From Alitta virens (lineage: Eukaryota; Annelida; Polychaeta; Phyllodocida; Nereididae), in NCBI GenBank assembly GCA_932294295.1, contig OW028573.1, forward strand, positions 17,752,155 through 17,816,154: a stretch of 64,000 nt of DNA, given 5' to 3'. The position numbers were made by a program, and so were the translations under genes. The notes below the pieces were generated by a model. The model made no database searches. It worked only from the letters and a program-made list of their open reading frames with translations, and was not told where the DNA came from. Shown here in pieces: positions 30,531 to 42,943 of the stretch. Each line of letters opens with the position of its first letter. Within the stretch, counting starts at the first letter, position 1.

Positions 30531-32857
30531 TACTGCTACTATTTCGCAACTCAGATTTACATACTACTACTACTGCTCCACAACTCACCTCTCAACCATT
30601 TTTCAGATTATGCCCCGGCATCCACGTAAGTACAAGGCGGACGAGGACCCAACCATCTCGACTGCGCTCAACCTCGTCAGCACTGCAAAGAAGACCACGT
30701 TCCAGATTAGCTCGTTTTCTTTCACCATCACACACAGCATCCCCTCCCAGGGGAACACCTACCAGATCACAGTCACCCACTCCAATGCCAACACGACCGA
30801 CCATTTCCATCCAACATATGCAGGCACTATTTCTACAACAGCAGCCGGTGTTCATGCATGCCATGAACAGCATCCAGAATACCCTAATTGGTCAGCCGCC
30901 CAAACTGGCACCAGCCATGGTAACCAGCTCTTCCGCCTACCCTGCCACTGCTGCCTCGACCTCCAATATCATCGACCACATGGATCCGTCACCAGCCGGT
31001 GTTGGCGTTTGCCACGCATCTACTCCAGGTGTTGGCGTTGGTCACACTCTTGACTCCTCTACATCTCTTCCCAACGGTGAGCATGTTTCTATTTATTATC
31101 AACCCACCACCTACCCAGTTCGCTCCACAGGCACCCCTTTAGGCCAGGCTCTTCCACACGCTCTCAAGACAAAGATTTGGCAGCACAAATTTGTCGATCT
31201 TGGCGACCTCATTCATACAAACCACTCCACTGACTGTATGCTAGCGCTTACCACTGAGGCCGGATGGTGTCAGGCCATGGACACCTACATCGCCATCTAT
31301 GTGCAACGTTACCCTCAGCAGATCGGCCAAATACTGACATATGCACAAACCGTCAAGGACCTCATGGCCAACGGTGCCAACTGGTACTGGTACAATACCC
31401 AGTACAGAACAGACAGGGAGTTCACAATGTGCAGTTGGGATGAGGTACGACAGGACCTCGAACTTCGGGTATTTCCCAAGCCATCCCTGCATGATGGTAA
31501 GCCCCTTCGTTCTACCTCAAAATTCGCCGCAAAAAACCCAATGACGATTGTCCACCTCCCAGATACTGCTATGCGTACCATGCACGTAACCAGCGCTGCA
31601 ACTCCCCCAGATGTACCTTCAAACACACCTGTCCACGGGCATGGGTGCTGCTCCGTCTTGCAGCATTTTTGAAGGGTTCTCAGATGCCTTAACTTGGATA
31701 CTCCAGACAAAGTTTAACATCACCAGCGTGGTCAAGGTCCTCGATGATTTCCTCTTCATACACCACGACCGCCACCAGTGTCAACAATATCTCAAACACA
31801 TTCATTGCTCTTTGCTCTGATATTGGTGTTCCCATAGCACACCATAAAACAGAGGGCTCCTGCCGTATCATCACCTTTCTGGGCATACAACTCGATTCCG
31901 TCACTATGGAAGCCAGACTTCCCCCGGAAAAACTGACTGCCTACTCCACCAGCACCAAACTATTCGCCCAGACCCAAACATCCACCCTAAGGGACCTGAA
32001 GTTGGTCATAGGCAAACTCCAATTTGCTACCTCCGTTATCCCCTCTGGCCAACCTTTTCTTCGCCGGCTTCATAACCTCACCATTGGGAAATTAAATCCC
32101 AACCACCGGATACTGCTCTCTGATGCTGCAAAACAAGACCTCCTGATGTGGAGCACTTTTCTTGCCAACCACAACGGCTGAACAATCATCCGCCCTCTTT
32201 CAAGGGTCAATTTCACCCAAATCCACCAGTGCACCGACGCCTCCAAAACTGGCTTCGGCACTACTTATGGCCGCGTCTGGATCCAGGGCCTCTGGCCAGA
32301 GCACTGGAAAACTTTGCACATCTCCTTCCTCCAGTTCTATCCCATATACCTTACAATTGCCATGTTTGCAATGAAGCTGCGCAATTCTGCCATAGTTTTC
32401 CACTCTAATAACATGGGCGTGGTCAAGATGATAAATAAGCAGTCCTGCAAATGCCCGTTTATAATCCAAATTCTCCGTCCTCTTGTTCTAATCCTCCTAC
32501 ATAATAACATCTCCCTTACCTCACAACATATCCCGGGTATACAAAATGTCTCATCCGATGCTATTTCTCGCCAACAGGTCACCTCGTCTCTCCTCCAACG
32601 ATTTGGAGCCGCACGGCACCCAACACCCATACCTCATCATCTGAGGCCAGACAACTTCAGGCTCAACTGGACCAAACACTAGTAGCGTCCCTCCAACCTA
32701 CTACTGCACGTTCTTATCAGCACCATTGGCAAGCATTTTTGCACTTCGAGTCCCGACTACACCTGCAACCTTCCCTGCCTTCACCCCCTAACATACTATG
32801 TTTGTTTCTGGTACATCTTCACAACAGGGGCCTTTCCCATGCCACCATTAGAACCTA

Positions 32858-34544
32858 CAGTGCCTCAAAAAAGTGATGGGACAGTCCAAGATTTTCTCTC
32901 ATATCATTGACCACATTTCATAGAATGACATTAGACCACTAATACTTATAAGATGACTTTATTGAACATAGTAGAACACAGTTTTATAGCAAAAATGACA
33001 ATTATGTAATCAATAGATCTGCAACAATGTGACAAACAATCAACAGATGATTTATCACTTCAAAAAATTGTCGGGACACCCATGATTATCATATGCAAAA
33101 TCAATGTCAGTCAATATTTTGTGGCATAACCTTCATTTGCAATGACTGCTTCAAGACACCGTGGCATGGAGTGGATGATCTTCTGGAAAATGGATGGTTT
33201 AATGTATTTCCAGGCCTTCAAAACTAAATTTTTCAGTTCAGCCTTATTTTTTGGATTTTCTGATTGCATTTGCCTCTTCAGAAGATAAAAGATGTGTTCA
33301 ATTGGGTTCAGATCAGGTGATTGACTTGGCCAGTTGAGCACTGTCCACTTTTTCTTGGCAATGAACTCTTGGGTAGCCTTTCAGTATGTTTCGGGTCTTT
33401 GTCAGACTGCACAATTAAGCCCCTGCCAGCAAGATTTTTTCAATTTGGCTCAATATACTTGCTCAATATCTTCCTGTAGGTGTTGCCATCCATTATGCTG
33501 TATCCATCTTCAGTTATGTCATCAATGAAGACCAGGTAACCAGGTCCTTTGGCAGTAATACAAGCCCAGGCCATCACACTACCTCCTCCTTGCTTCACAG
33601 ATGCACTGGTATACCTTGGATCATCAGCTTTGTCCTTTGTTCTCCACATTGTGCACTTGCCATCAGACTGAAACATATTTATTTTAGTTTCAGCTGTCCA
33701 CAGGACCTTTTCCCAGTAAAATGTGGGTTATTAACATGTGCCCTTGCAAATTCTAGACTTCCTCTTCTGTTCTTGGCACTTATCAGGACTTTGCAGCATG
33801 CCCAACGTCCTATGAACCCTGCATCATGTAACCTATTCCTTATGGTTTGGTCACTGATGGTTTTTCCTGCATCCTTCAATGCTTGGTTGACCTCAGGGGC
33901 AGTTAGTTTGAGGGTTTTCTTCACCATCTGCCTTATGGCATGGTCATCAGTAGCTAAAGTTGCCCCTGGACACTGGTTTCGGAAGGTTGGCTGTTCTGGC
34001 AGTTTGCTTGAACTTCTGTAGGGCATTGTGCACAGTGGTTTTAGCAACTTTCAACAATTTAAAGATGTTGCTAATAACATCATTTTCCATTTCCATACTT
34101 ACTATTGTGTTTTAAATTTTTGAACACAATTCTTTTCTTGGCATCCTTTCAGAAATGACTTGATGTCTAATAATTTTAATATATTGATACTAAACTGCCA
34201 AAAACCATCTCTCCTCACTCAGTGTCACTTGTGGTGATAGCCTGGACCTAAAAATAATGGTTTGACCTCAAGCATAATAGCAGATTAGTGTCTAGCAATC
34301 AATTAAGACTTAATTCTTAAGGTGTCCCAAGACTCTTTTGAGTACTCTGTGACATAGTTCAACGCTTTTTGTGTAACTGTGTGCTTAATCATGCATGGAA
34401 GGATAACACAAACAACAAACATTCTCCCAGCATTCAACAGAATGCCTTGAAACATGAAGTTTTAATTTTTGAACCTCCACTTCTACAGAGAAAGTAAAAA
34501 GAAAACCCCATGCATGTCTGTCCCATCACTTTTTTGAGGCACTG
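32858..34544 (-). mobile_element. Tc1/mariner-type transposon (1687 bp)
   Basis: Inverted repeats start CAGTGCCTCAAAAAAG and are identical over 27 bases at both ends. TA is duplicated at 32856-32857 and 34545-34546. The empty site is visible in the other duplication unit (ACCTATCTTTCAG, TA at 20088-20089). The insertion is therefore younger than the duplication. It splits the retrotransposon's recombinase ORF. Confidence 0.97.
33111..34047 (-). pseudogene. Tc1-like transposase, broken
   Basis: Reading the minus strand from 34047: a helix-turn-helix part (AIRQMVKKTLKLTAPEVNQAL, DQTIRNRLHDAGF), a catalytic core (MFQSDGKCTMWR, SVKQGGGSVMAWACI, QSDKDPKHTE) and the C-terminal WPSQSPDLNPIEHIF. The second Asp and the Glu of the DD34E triad are present. 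The first Asp, expected in WSDET, reads WTAET (Ala codon at 33692-33694). At least two frame breaks occur, near 33677 and 33390. The protein cannot be active, so this copy was probably mobilised in trans. Confidence 0.88.
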
Positions 34545-35429
34545 TATCTTTCAGCAATCGCATTTGTACCATCAACTCTGCAGGGGATCCGCAATCAGCA
34601 TCCTCCAATCGTCCCTTGTCCCATCCAAGCCTTACGTCAGTACCTCCCGGTTCGAGGGTACCAACCAGGTCCTCTTTTCATTCACACGGACAACACACCC
34701 GTTACCAGATCTCAATTCACTACCATCCTCAAAACTACAGCCGTGATATCCTCTTTACTGGCAAACAGATTCAACACCCATTCGTTCCAAGAAGGCTGGG
34801 CCACAGAAATGGCCACCGATGGACAACCAGACCAGGTCATCCGATGGACAACCAGACCAGGTCATCCGCACGGCAGGGCGCTGGAAGAGCTCAGCTTACA
34901 TCCGCCCCAATACCATTATACTGCCGCGATGACCTCCCACTTGTACTAAACCTCCTTGTCCTCTAGACTCCACACCTCTGCGTTGGATCCATCAACATGC
35001 CTGTCATGTTGCTGTGGGACTTTGGACACAAAATTATTTAATTATGAAGACTCTGTATTGTGACTGTATTGTAACTCTGTATTGTCCATACAGTCTTAGC
35101 TTACCTCGTTAATGCTTCACTTCTTATAGCTAGTCAAACATTTGCTAGTATTACTTATTTTAATATTCATGTTATATTGTGTGCATTAACACATAGTCAA
35201 ACACTATTTACGTAATTCATCTTCATGTTCTATTGTATTCGGATGATTATTATTATACCTAATTCGTCCATACTGTATACCTTAAAATGCTTATAATTTA
35301 CATATTAAACATTTTATCCCAGAGTCGCCTGCTGTTCTATTTCCAAGCCAAAAAATTTAAACAATCACAGTTGGCAAATACTACAGGAGCATGCAGGCCC
35401 CTCCCATGTGTGTAACAACTTTTTAAATC

Positions 35430-36330
35430 TTACTAAATCTAAATTTCTTTTCAATTCATTAGTCAATATATTCCATAAGTGAGAGCCATAATACGAAAAA
35501 GTCTTTTTACTATATTAGATCCTATTAAATCTTGGTACAAACAATATTGATGGATCTCTTAGATTCCTATTACTTTCCTTTACAGTAAACACTTCATTTA
35601 AAGATGCTGGATTTAATTTATGAATACATTTGAATACTTCAATAGCTATAGTCTTTAATCGGTTGACATGTAGAGTTTTTTAGGAGCTCTGAGTACTTTT
35701 AAAATCACTGAACACAAATCTCAGGGCCCTTTCTTGAATTTTCTCTATATTTCTACATGATGATTTGCTACAGAAATTCCATACTACTGGACAAAAGTTA
35801 AAATTTGATAGTACAAAAGTTTTAAATAAAATTTCCTTCTCCTTGAATCTAAGTAAACATTTAAATCTCATAAGTATCTTTAATTGACTAGCAGCTTTTT
35901 TACATAAGTTTAATACATGTGAATCAAAGTTTAATTTATTTTCAATTGACACACCAGTAAGGTAACTTCATTACTAGCTTCAATTACAATATCTCCTATT
36001 TGCAATAAGCTTGGTACAGACATTGTATTACGAGCTGGTTTCAAAAACATAACTTGAAATTTACTTGGATTTCGCTTGCATGAAGTTTTCTGAGAACCAC
36101 TGAATTGCATTTTTTGAGTCATGAACTAAGACGTCTATAACAATATCAAATTTCCACTGACACTTAAAGTATTGTCATCAGCGTAATTAAATATTTTTGC
36201 CTGTTCTATATTCGTAAATAAATCATAAATAAAAATATTAAAAAACAACGGCCATAAGCATGAGACCTGGGGATACCCCTTGTTAATATTCCATGAACTT
36301 CTTTTATCTTTGATTTTTATAGCCATACCA
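35430..36330 (-). pseudogene. Truncated non-LTR reverse transcriptase, copy 2
   Basis: This is the counterpart of 20980-21870. It keeps the active-site motif NYADDNTLSVSG and has an extra piece AIKIKDKRSSWNINKGYPQ upstream. Frameshifts remain. Confidence 0.8.
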
Positions 36331-36714
36331 TACGAATTAGGTAGAGTATCTAAATTAACATGGCAAAGCTTTTCAATGTTTTAAAACTGATTATACGTGA
36401 TCAAAAAATTCCTTTACATACATGCTCAGTTATTTATGTCGCATATTATAAATGTGTATTTGCCGGTGGGGGGGGGGGGGGTGTGGTTAGCTGCGAAATG
36501 CGATAACTTAACAAAAAGGTGCATGTGTTATGGTAGCTTAATAGTTTTTGGCCTATTAGTGCTACTTTGGATATTCTGCTGAATTTGTTTGGAAAAAAGC
36601 ACTATTGTATTGTCTTGTATTGTTTATATTGAGCACATATATTACAGATGTGAAAATATGAGATTTAATAAAGGAAATGGGGCATGTTACAGATGGTTTT
36701 AATAAATACATAAA

Positions 36715-36980
36715 TATATAGAACCGTCGTAGCAGCTCAGCTCGTAGAAGTTCGTATGCATTTCCTCGGAGTTCGTGGGAACGTTGTAGGAGTTCGTATT
36801 GAGATTGTAGCTGATCCTAACACCTCAAGAAAAAAATCTAGGAATTTCAAAGATTATGCAAATGAGAAATTACACCTATTTTCAGATGACTCTGGGGAAC
36901 TGCCAGGAACTTCAACCACTCAGAATTTGTCAAAGTTTGTAGCAAACTTCGTAGTATTTCTTGTAGGTGGGGCTTAAATA
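36715..36980. repeat. CGTAGNAGTTCGT-rich segment, copy 2
   Basis: This is the unit 2 counterpart of 22340-22620, differing by a handful of bases. Confidence 0.4.
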
Positions 36981-37284
36981 AGTCTCTGGTTTTGTAGAGA
37001 TTACAAGTCAATTGAGCTGAAGTTCATGCGAAGATGAGGAGTCCTTGAGCAGTCAAGAAGTATGTGGTGCTCTGACTATACATTGATCTTAAAAATTTTT
37101 TGATTTGTTGCTATTTATGAAATAGGAAGCATTCAATAATACAGCAAAAGAGCGAATCCAGCAGACTTATTTTTTTCATTTGCACCATCTGTGTGCAAGA
37201 TAGAGTAATGTCTTCATTCTCTGATATAGATCATGATAAGGGATTCTGCTTATCAAGGGGGATTTTTATGTTCTTTGTTTCATG

Positions 37285-37780
37285 AGAGGTTTGTTGTCCA
37301 ATTTACCATCGAAATCTACAGAAGTTAAACTGCATTGGTTAATCCGGACAGGTTTAAAACAGGTGAGACATAGAATACATTATTCAAAATTCTGTTATTT
37401 AAGATAGCACAGGGCTTTTTAACCTTATATATTCATATACAAATTAAATTGCTAAATTACATAATTCTTGACAAACATTTTCCTATACTTGTTAATAATC
37501 TTTAGTTTAAGTTTAAAAAAGTTTTCAGTAAAATATATGTCAAAAAGTTTGCCAAAAGCTTGGTGTATATAGTTCGCGATTCCCAATAGTTTCATGTAAA
37601 TGGGAAAATAATTTGGAAATGTATTATATTGAGTAATTATGATCAACAAGCAGTCCCTAAAGGATCAATTGCATTACCCTTAGTAATTTGTGAGTGGTCA
37701 TTTGGTAGATAATTACATATTTCTGATAATTTGGTCTTCTGCAGCAAATATTATTTCACTCAGAGTGTTAGTCTGGAGAG
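37285..37780 (+). repeat. Local duplicate pair, copy A (partner 39420-39860)
   Basis: GAGGTTTGTTG, GAAGTTAAACTGCATTGGTTAATC, ATAGAATACATTATT, GTAATTATGATCAACAAGCAG and TTAGTAATTTGTGAGT occur in the same order in both copies. Similarity is roughly 80-85% by eye. No ORF is preserved. Confidence 0.75.
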
Positions 37781-37929
37781 TTCGCCAAATGGGTTAGAAG
37801 CTTAGGCCACTGGAAAGAGGAGTAAGAATCGTAAATCGATGGTGTAATTTGTGCTTGAGAAATAGACATTCAGAAAAACTAAACGAGCTAAAGGGAAAAT
37901 CTGAAAAACTTGAAATAACATTATGCAAA

Positions 37930-38068
37930 TAGTTAGTTTAATTAAAAACGGCCTGTCAAATTGAACCAAGTCAAAGCTAGACAACTTCTGCTACACGATG
38001 CTACCTGCCACTAAACGGAACTGTGTGGCTATAGCTAGCTACTCAAAGCCAGATCTAAAAGTACATGT
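37930..38068 (+). repeat. Dispersed repeat, copy B (partner at 315)
   Basis: Matches 315-452 in the same orientation. Confidence 0.7.
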
Positions 38069-38439
38069 AGCCCCATTTGGTGCATAAGTTGAGTTACGCA
38101 TTTTTGTAATTTATTGCTGAAAGGGTGCATGTCTATTGTACGTACATATTTATGATATATTAGATAAGTTGCTTACATTTACCGAGGTTTATATGCTGTA
38201 AATCACATCCTTACTGTCAGTCCAACTACCTTGTTTCGTTTTAGGTGTATCTAGTACATAAATTGTTTGAAACTGACCATCTCTGTACAAAAATAGAAGA
38301 AAATGTTAGTAGAATAGTAATCCTACAAAGATCGTAAAAACCTATAACAAACTAAGAAAGATCTTAGATTAATTTTTCTAGATCAGTTTATAGTATTGCT
38401 TGATTGAATTTGAGACATAATCAAATGTCCCTATGTAGC

Positions 38440-39420
38440 TTTCTGTGCCCCCAGAAGAAAGACTTTATAAAGAGCTAGGACGCAAAGGGCCATCAACACA
38501 GATGAAGGAAACTACCAGCTTTCTCATCCTTTCAGTGCCATCATAATATTTTATACCTGAGAAGTCACAGTTGCGCTGAGGAGGCCAAACCTGTTAGGTG
38601 GTGAAAGTATATGCACAACGAGTTAAAAAGAAATTTACCATGTCACTGTTTCAGAACCAGTAGCATTGAGACATAAGACAAGAATAAAATGTATCACAGG
38701 TCATGCCAGTCTTTGGGACCCAGTGACCAACTTAAAGCTTCAGACATAAAAATTATGATTGAAGCTATTGGCCACTTTGACAAAATTTGCTGTTGCCAGA
38801 CCTGACCTGGATTTAGCCAGTGTGACAGGGGTTCCGAAATCTCTCTTCATTTCATCCACTGGTCACATTACAATCACATTGTTTGATTGGGCAGAATTCT
38901 TAAGACAGTATCGCTCATGTTTTATTATATTATTTGAGCCCCACCTTACAATGTACTACATTAGCAATTCCCAGATCGGTCAGGTTATAATTTTTTAATA
39001 ATCCCCGTGAGGCTTTCAGAAAGTTAATGGCAGATGCTTCAATACTCTGTTATTTTGCACGGCAACAATTTTAAAAAAAAGGGAAGACATTGTCTTAGGA
39101 ATGTATGGCAGTGAGCTCACTGATTGGTTGGCCAAGGCAGCCATGCATTTTAGTACCTTACTCAGATTTAAAGGATGTGCCAATGTACAATAGACATGCA
39201 TCTTTTCAAGAAATGACAAATATGTGTAACTCCCGACTTATACACCAAATGATGCTGCATGTACTTTTAAGAAGAGATATTTGCTTTGAGATAATTACTT
39301 TTGCCAATTTGAAACATTTGGAAATAGAATATACTAAAATTGGACCTATCTTTCATTATCTGATAAATCTTGATCAAGGGACTGTGTTTATCATTGGAGA
39401 TATCCTAACTTTTCTGTTTC
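38440..39420. other. Intergenic stretch with possible LINE RNase H trace
   Basis: Near 39100 one frame reads YGSELTDWLAKAA, which recalls the GNELADRLAKEA motif of LINE-encoded RNase H. No further RNase H motif is visible in frame. The 120-codon frame 39105-39467 runs into the repeat partner at 39420. I could not assign the rest. Confidence 0.25.
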
Positions 39421-39860
39421 ATATGAGGTTTGTTGCAGATCTTGTCACCGTTAACTGCAGAAGTTAAACTGCATTGGTTAATCAAGACAGGTTTAACACA
39501 GGTGAGGTATAGAATACATTATTTAAAAATTCTGTTATTTAAGATAGAACAGGGCTTTTAACTTTATATATTCACATTAAATTGCTAAATTACAAAATTG
39601 TTTACAAACATTTTTTTTTGTATACTTGTAAATAATCTTTAGTTTAAGTTTAAAAGTTTTCAATTATATGGTTCGTGATATCCAACAATTTCATGTAAAT
39701 GGTAAAATAATTTGGAAATTTAATATATTGAGTAATTATGATCAACAAGCAGTCCCTAAAGAACCAGTTGTATAACCCTTAGTAATTTGTGAGTAGTCAC
39801 TTGGTAAGTAATTACATAACTTAGTAATTTGGTATTTTGCAGTAAATATTATTTTACTCA
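39420..39860 (+). repeat. Local duplicate pair, copy B
   Basis: Partner of 37285-37780. It directly precedes a solo transposon end at 39872. Confidence 0.75.
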
Positions 39861-39871
39861 GAGCTAATAAG

Positions 39872-39930
39872 GGGCATTCACACTGTCACAGATGGGCATG
39901 GCGAGTGAGCGCAGATGACCAAAACTATTT
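39872..39930 (+). repeat. Solo terminal repeat of the PIF/Harbinger-like MITE
   Basis: AAGGGGCATTCACACTGTCACAGAT, preceded by TAA, matches the ends of the element at 6994-7689. No matching right end was seen before the importin gene. Confidence 0.55.
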
Positions 39931-41035
39931 ACTTTTGCTCATCGTTGCAATTCCCAAAGTAAAGCCCAGGAGGATGTTTATTTGTCAGGTTTGGTATGGA
40001 TTTAACTTTATCAACTAAGTGGTTTTAATATCTGTAAGAAGCAGAAAATTCAAAACGTGTTCGCCATGGAGGACTATTTATTCAATCGCGTTACTCTCAT
40101 TTATATTCATGCGGCAGCAGTTTTTACGCCAGGTGGCGCCACCGGTACTCACCCTCAGTTCTCCCGAAAGGTGGCGCCACGATCCGGTCTTTCGGGTAGA
40201 AATTGCTACCTCAGCACAGTATATATATGCATAAAACCTCTAGATATTACATGAATCGTTCTCCCACGAAAAATTTCATATAATAATTCATCTATATTTT
40301 ATGCATATAGTCTATATCTTAATTTTATGTATCTGAATAATTCTGCTTCTACTTCTTCTGTAAGGCCTCACCCTCGCACGACCGAGGATGGTAAGGTCTT
40401 GGACCCAAGGCTTTTAAGCAACTTTGTTTGAAATAACGAAACATTATAATATCATGACCAAAGTTTTTTTGTTTTTCAAAGAAAACTTTTCGGTTATAAT
40501 GATAGACTTTTTATTTATTTTTTGTGCCTGTAGACCAGTCATTCCAGGATAGGTTGAAAAATATATATACATGTATATATATATGAAGTTACCATGCTTT
40601 TCTTGCATATACATGGCTTTAAAACTTTGATCTTTTTCAAAAATACTTATTCCATTTGAATAATTTAACTATCACTAGTCTACCAATTCTACCAAATAAG
40701 TGGTGAAAATGAATATATAATATTGCATAACTCTTTTATTCAAGATGCTTCTTACTGTAATTTTAATTTTGTATTCTGTTTAGATCTTTTATCAAACATT
40801 TATTGTAAAGTGCTACGAGCAATATTTTATGTTGGAATTGCGCTATATAAGAAATAAACGTTACCATTATTTTTATGTCATGTTTTGGTACTGGTATCAA
40901 TTTTCCATGAATCAGATAAACCTGTTGAAGAGGTAAAAATTCAATAAATATAGATGCATGTCTGGCAAAGTTTGGTGTTTAAACTAGGAGTGTAAATTGC
41001 CATGCGCCTGTGAGGCTTGATAGCCATGTAAATGC

Positions 41036-41066
41036 AGATAGATAGATAAATAGATAGATAGATAAT
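41036..41066. repeat. GATA microsatellite
   Basis: About seven GATA/AATA units with small interruptions. Confidence 0.85.
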
Positions 41067-41354
41067 AGCTGATAATGCAGCCCTGTAATGCAAGTTCTTT
41101 TTTATTTAAATTGTTTCATAACCCTTTTTGCAGGATTAACCAACGCGAAACAGCCGGGGCCTATAGCTTCTATATTATATTGAAGTGCTGTGCCCACCCC
41201 CCCCCCCCCCCCAATCCCCTCTTGCTTCCTGAAAACGTCTAGGTCACTACATTTAGCTACATTTGTTAAAGATATCTTAGTGCTGCATTCGCTTAGGGTT
41301 TGCTGCCGTGCAGCCTATGTTTTTGTAAGATCTTAGGCACCCACAAGGCGGCGA

Positions 41355-41411
41355 CACGTGCAATCAGATAATGACCAATCATCGCCCTTTTCCGGTACAA
41401 GATTGTCCAAT
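41355..41411 (+). promoter_or_regulatory. Candidate importin alpha promoter elements
   Basis: An E-box CACGTG (41355-41360) and two CCAAT boxes (41375-41379, 41407-41411) lie about 1.5 kb before the start codon in a locally GC-richer stretch. The first coding exon starts at an acceptor (42916), so a noncoding first exon must lie upstream, plausibly near 41450-41520. This is inference from motifs only. Confidence 0.35.
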
Positions 41412-42943
41412 GGTAGTAAAGCAAAAGTAGGTCAGTGAAAGTTTCCATCCAAATTTGAATCAGCTGTCAGTTTCCTGATTAAGTAGGGTGTGAGTGGACG
41501 TGTAAGATACGCTTGTAAGGTGATTACTCATTAAGTGCTTGCTAAATGATGTATTGAGCTTTCATTTGTTGTTTAATCTTAACTGAAATTTGAGTTAATG
41601 CTGTCCTGATGTTTAATGTGTTCTCCGGATAGAACACACTGCAGCAGGTGCGCCATTTGAAATTTGATCGCACGTGGTTTCTTGTTGCTTTGTTCTCAGT
41701 TTGATCGGATCCTGATCCGCCAAGTTCTAGCTAGAGTACTTATTAAACGTCAACATGCATTAAAGAATGTATTCATGTAACTGAAGCATGTTTAAAGTTT
41801 AAATTAACTCTGTGTGAAAAGTCCTCGTGAAGAGCAAATGTGTTGTCTGTTGACCTCAACTGGGGTAACAGGTGGAGAGTACTTACACAATTTTTGTGTA
41901 AGCTTCAAGGTCTGATGATGCTGGCAACCGGCAGGTAGCCCTTGTCTCTCCGTCGTGTTGATGCAGGGCTTTAAATTAATTTATTCAATTACTTAGTCAA
42001 TATTAAGAAATTCTAAGAAAATTAAGATTTATCGTCTAAAAAGGATTTTTCGTTCTCCACATCTTTCAGTGCCAGATTGCAATTCACTTGCTTCTTGAGT
42101 GTCAACTCCCAACAATTGCAATTGACTCTGAGCAGAACAATGCCAAAAGGGCTTTACAATGCCTTCCTGCTGTTCCAAGGGGGGGGGGGGGGGGGTCTTT
42201 CGATGAATCGCCATGGTCGAAATGGTCTAGGCACTGATGGCACTGATGCGATTTCAGGTAAAGTTTCCTTAGGGCCCCTCCATCAGCAGGGTTCAAAACT
42301 TACGAGTCCGTGCCAAAATATAGGAGTCTCGGACTCACCACCTTCCTAAAGCTAACGCCTTGCTAGATATGGGCTTGATAATGTGGTTTTTGCTTACCCA
42401 GTTTCATTGGTTGCTGCCATCGGTGGACTGCCAAATCAGTGCAGTTGTTTACGATATGTATCTATATTTAGCTCAGCAACGTGGCCTGCAGTGACCGTTA
42501 AGCGTTTTGAAGCGCTAGTGTGTTGCTTGCATTGGTTGACTTCTTAGTCACATGCATATTTACCACAAGAGGGCTAAGGCAGAAAAAAAAACAGCCATTG
42601 CCACACAACAAAGCTGCATGGAGTAAGTGGACTTGCCGTGGGAAGATACGGACTCCGCTAATTTCAAGCCTGGTAATGAGACTATAATAAGACAATATTC
42701 AGTCATTAAATAACAAAGTGCAAACTGCTCATCCTTTTTCTCCGATACCTTCTAAATAGCTACATTGTCTTCGGGCTAGATTTCTGCAGTTTTCAAAGCT
42801 CTGCTTTAATTGTGATATTGCAAAGTAATTAACTTAATTTTGTTGCAGTTAAGTGCTGGATAAATTATTAGGTCATTTTGATGTTTAATTACTATTTATG
42901 TGGTTTATTTTCACAGGTTTGTCTGTTCTAAAAAGTGGTCATC

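Larger units (their letters stand above)
29500..34970 (+). mobile_element. Decayed Ngaro/DIRS-like retrotransposon, copy 2
   Basis: The arrangement matches copy 1: hydrolase-like pieces 29530-30120, minisatellite 30205-30530, gag 30610-31640, RT/RNase H 31640-32645, recombinase in two pieces around the Tc1 insertion (32646-32855 and 34547-34940). At about 31637 the gag zinc-knuckle region is joined straight to GMGAAPSCSIFEG, so the RT N-terminal half is missing. The long frame 30182-31672 is open only because the minisatellite has no stops. Confidence 0.85.
22982..37179 (+). repeat. Segmental duplication, unit 2 (~14.2 kb)
   Basis: This is a direct copy of 8175-22814, separated from it by about 170 unique bases. 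It starts inside the intron after STING2 exon 8, so it lacks both TIR domains, STING1 and the first STING2 fold exon. It has about 115 extra bases near 26010-26120, a Tc1 insertion, and a ~480-base deletion in the retrotransposon near 31640. Very high identity in introns and UTR implies a recent event or ongoing gene conversion. Confidence 0.95.

Noticed and set aside
39105..39467. 120-codon frame before the importin gene
   Set aside because: Its second half runs into a local repeat whose partner is not open. Only a faint RNase H-like motif is present.
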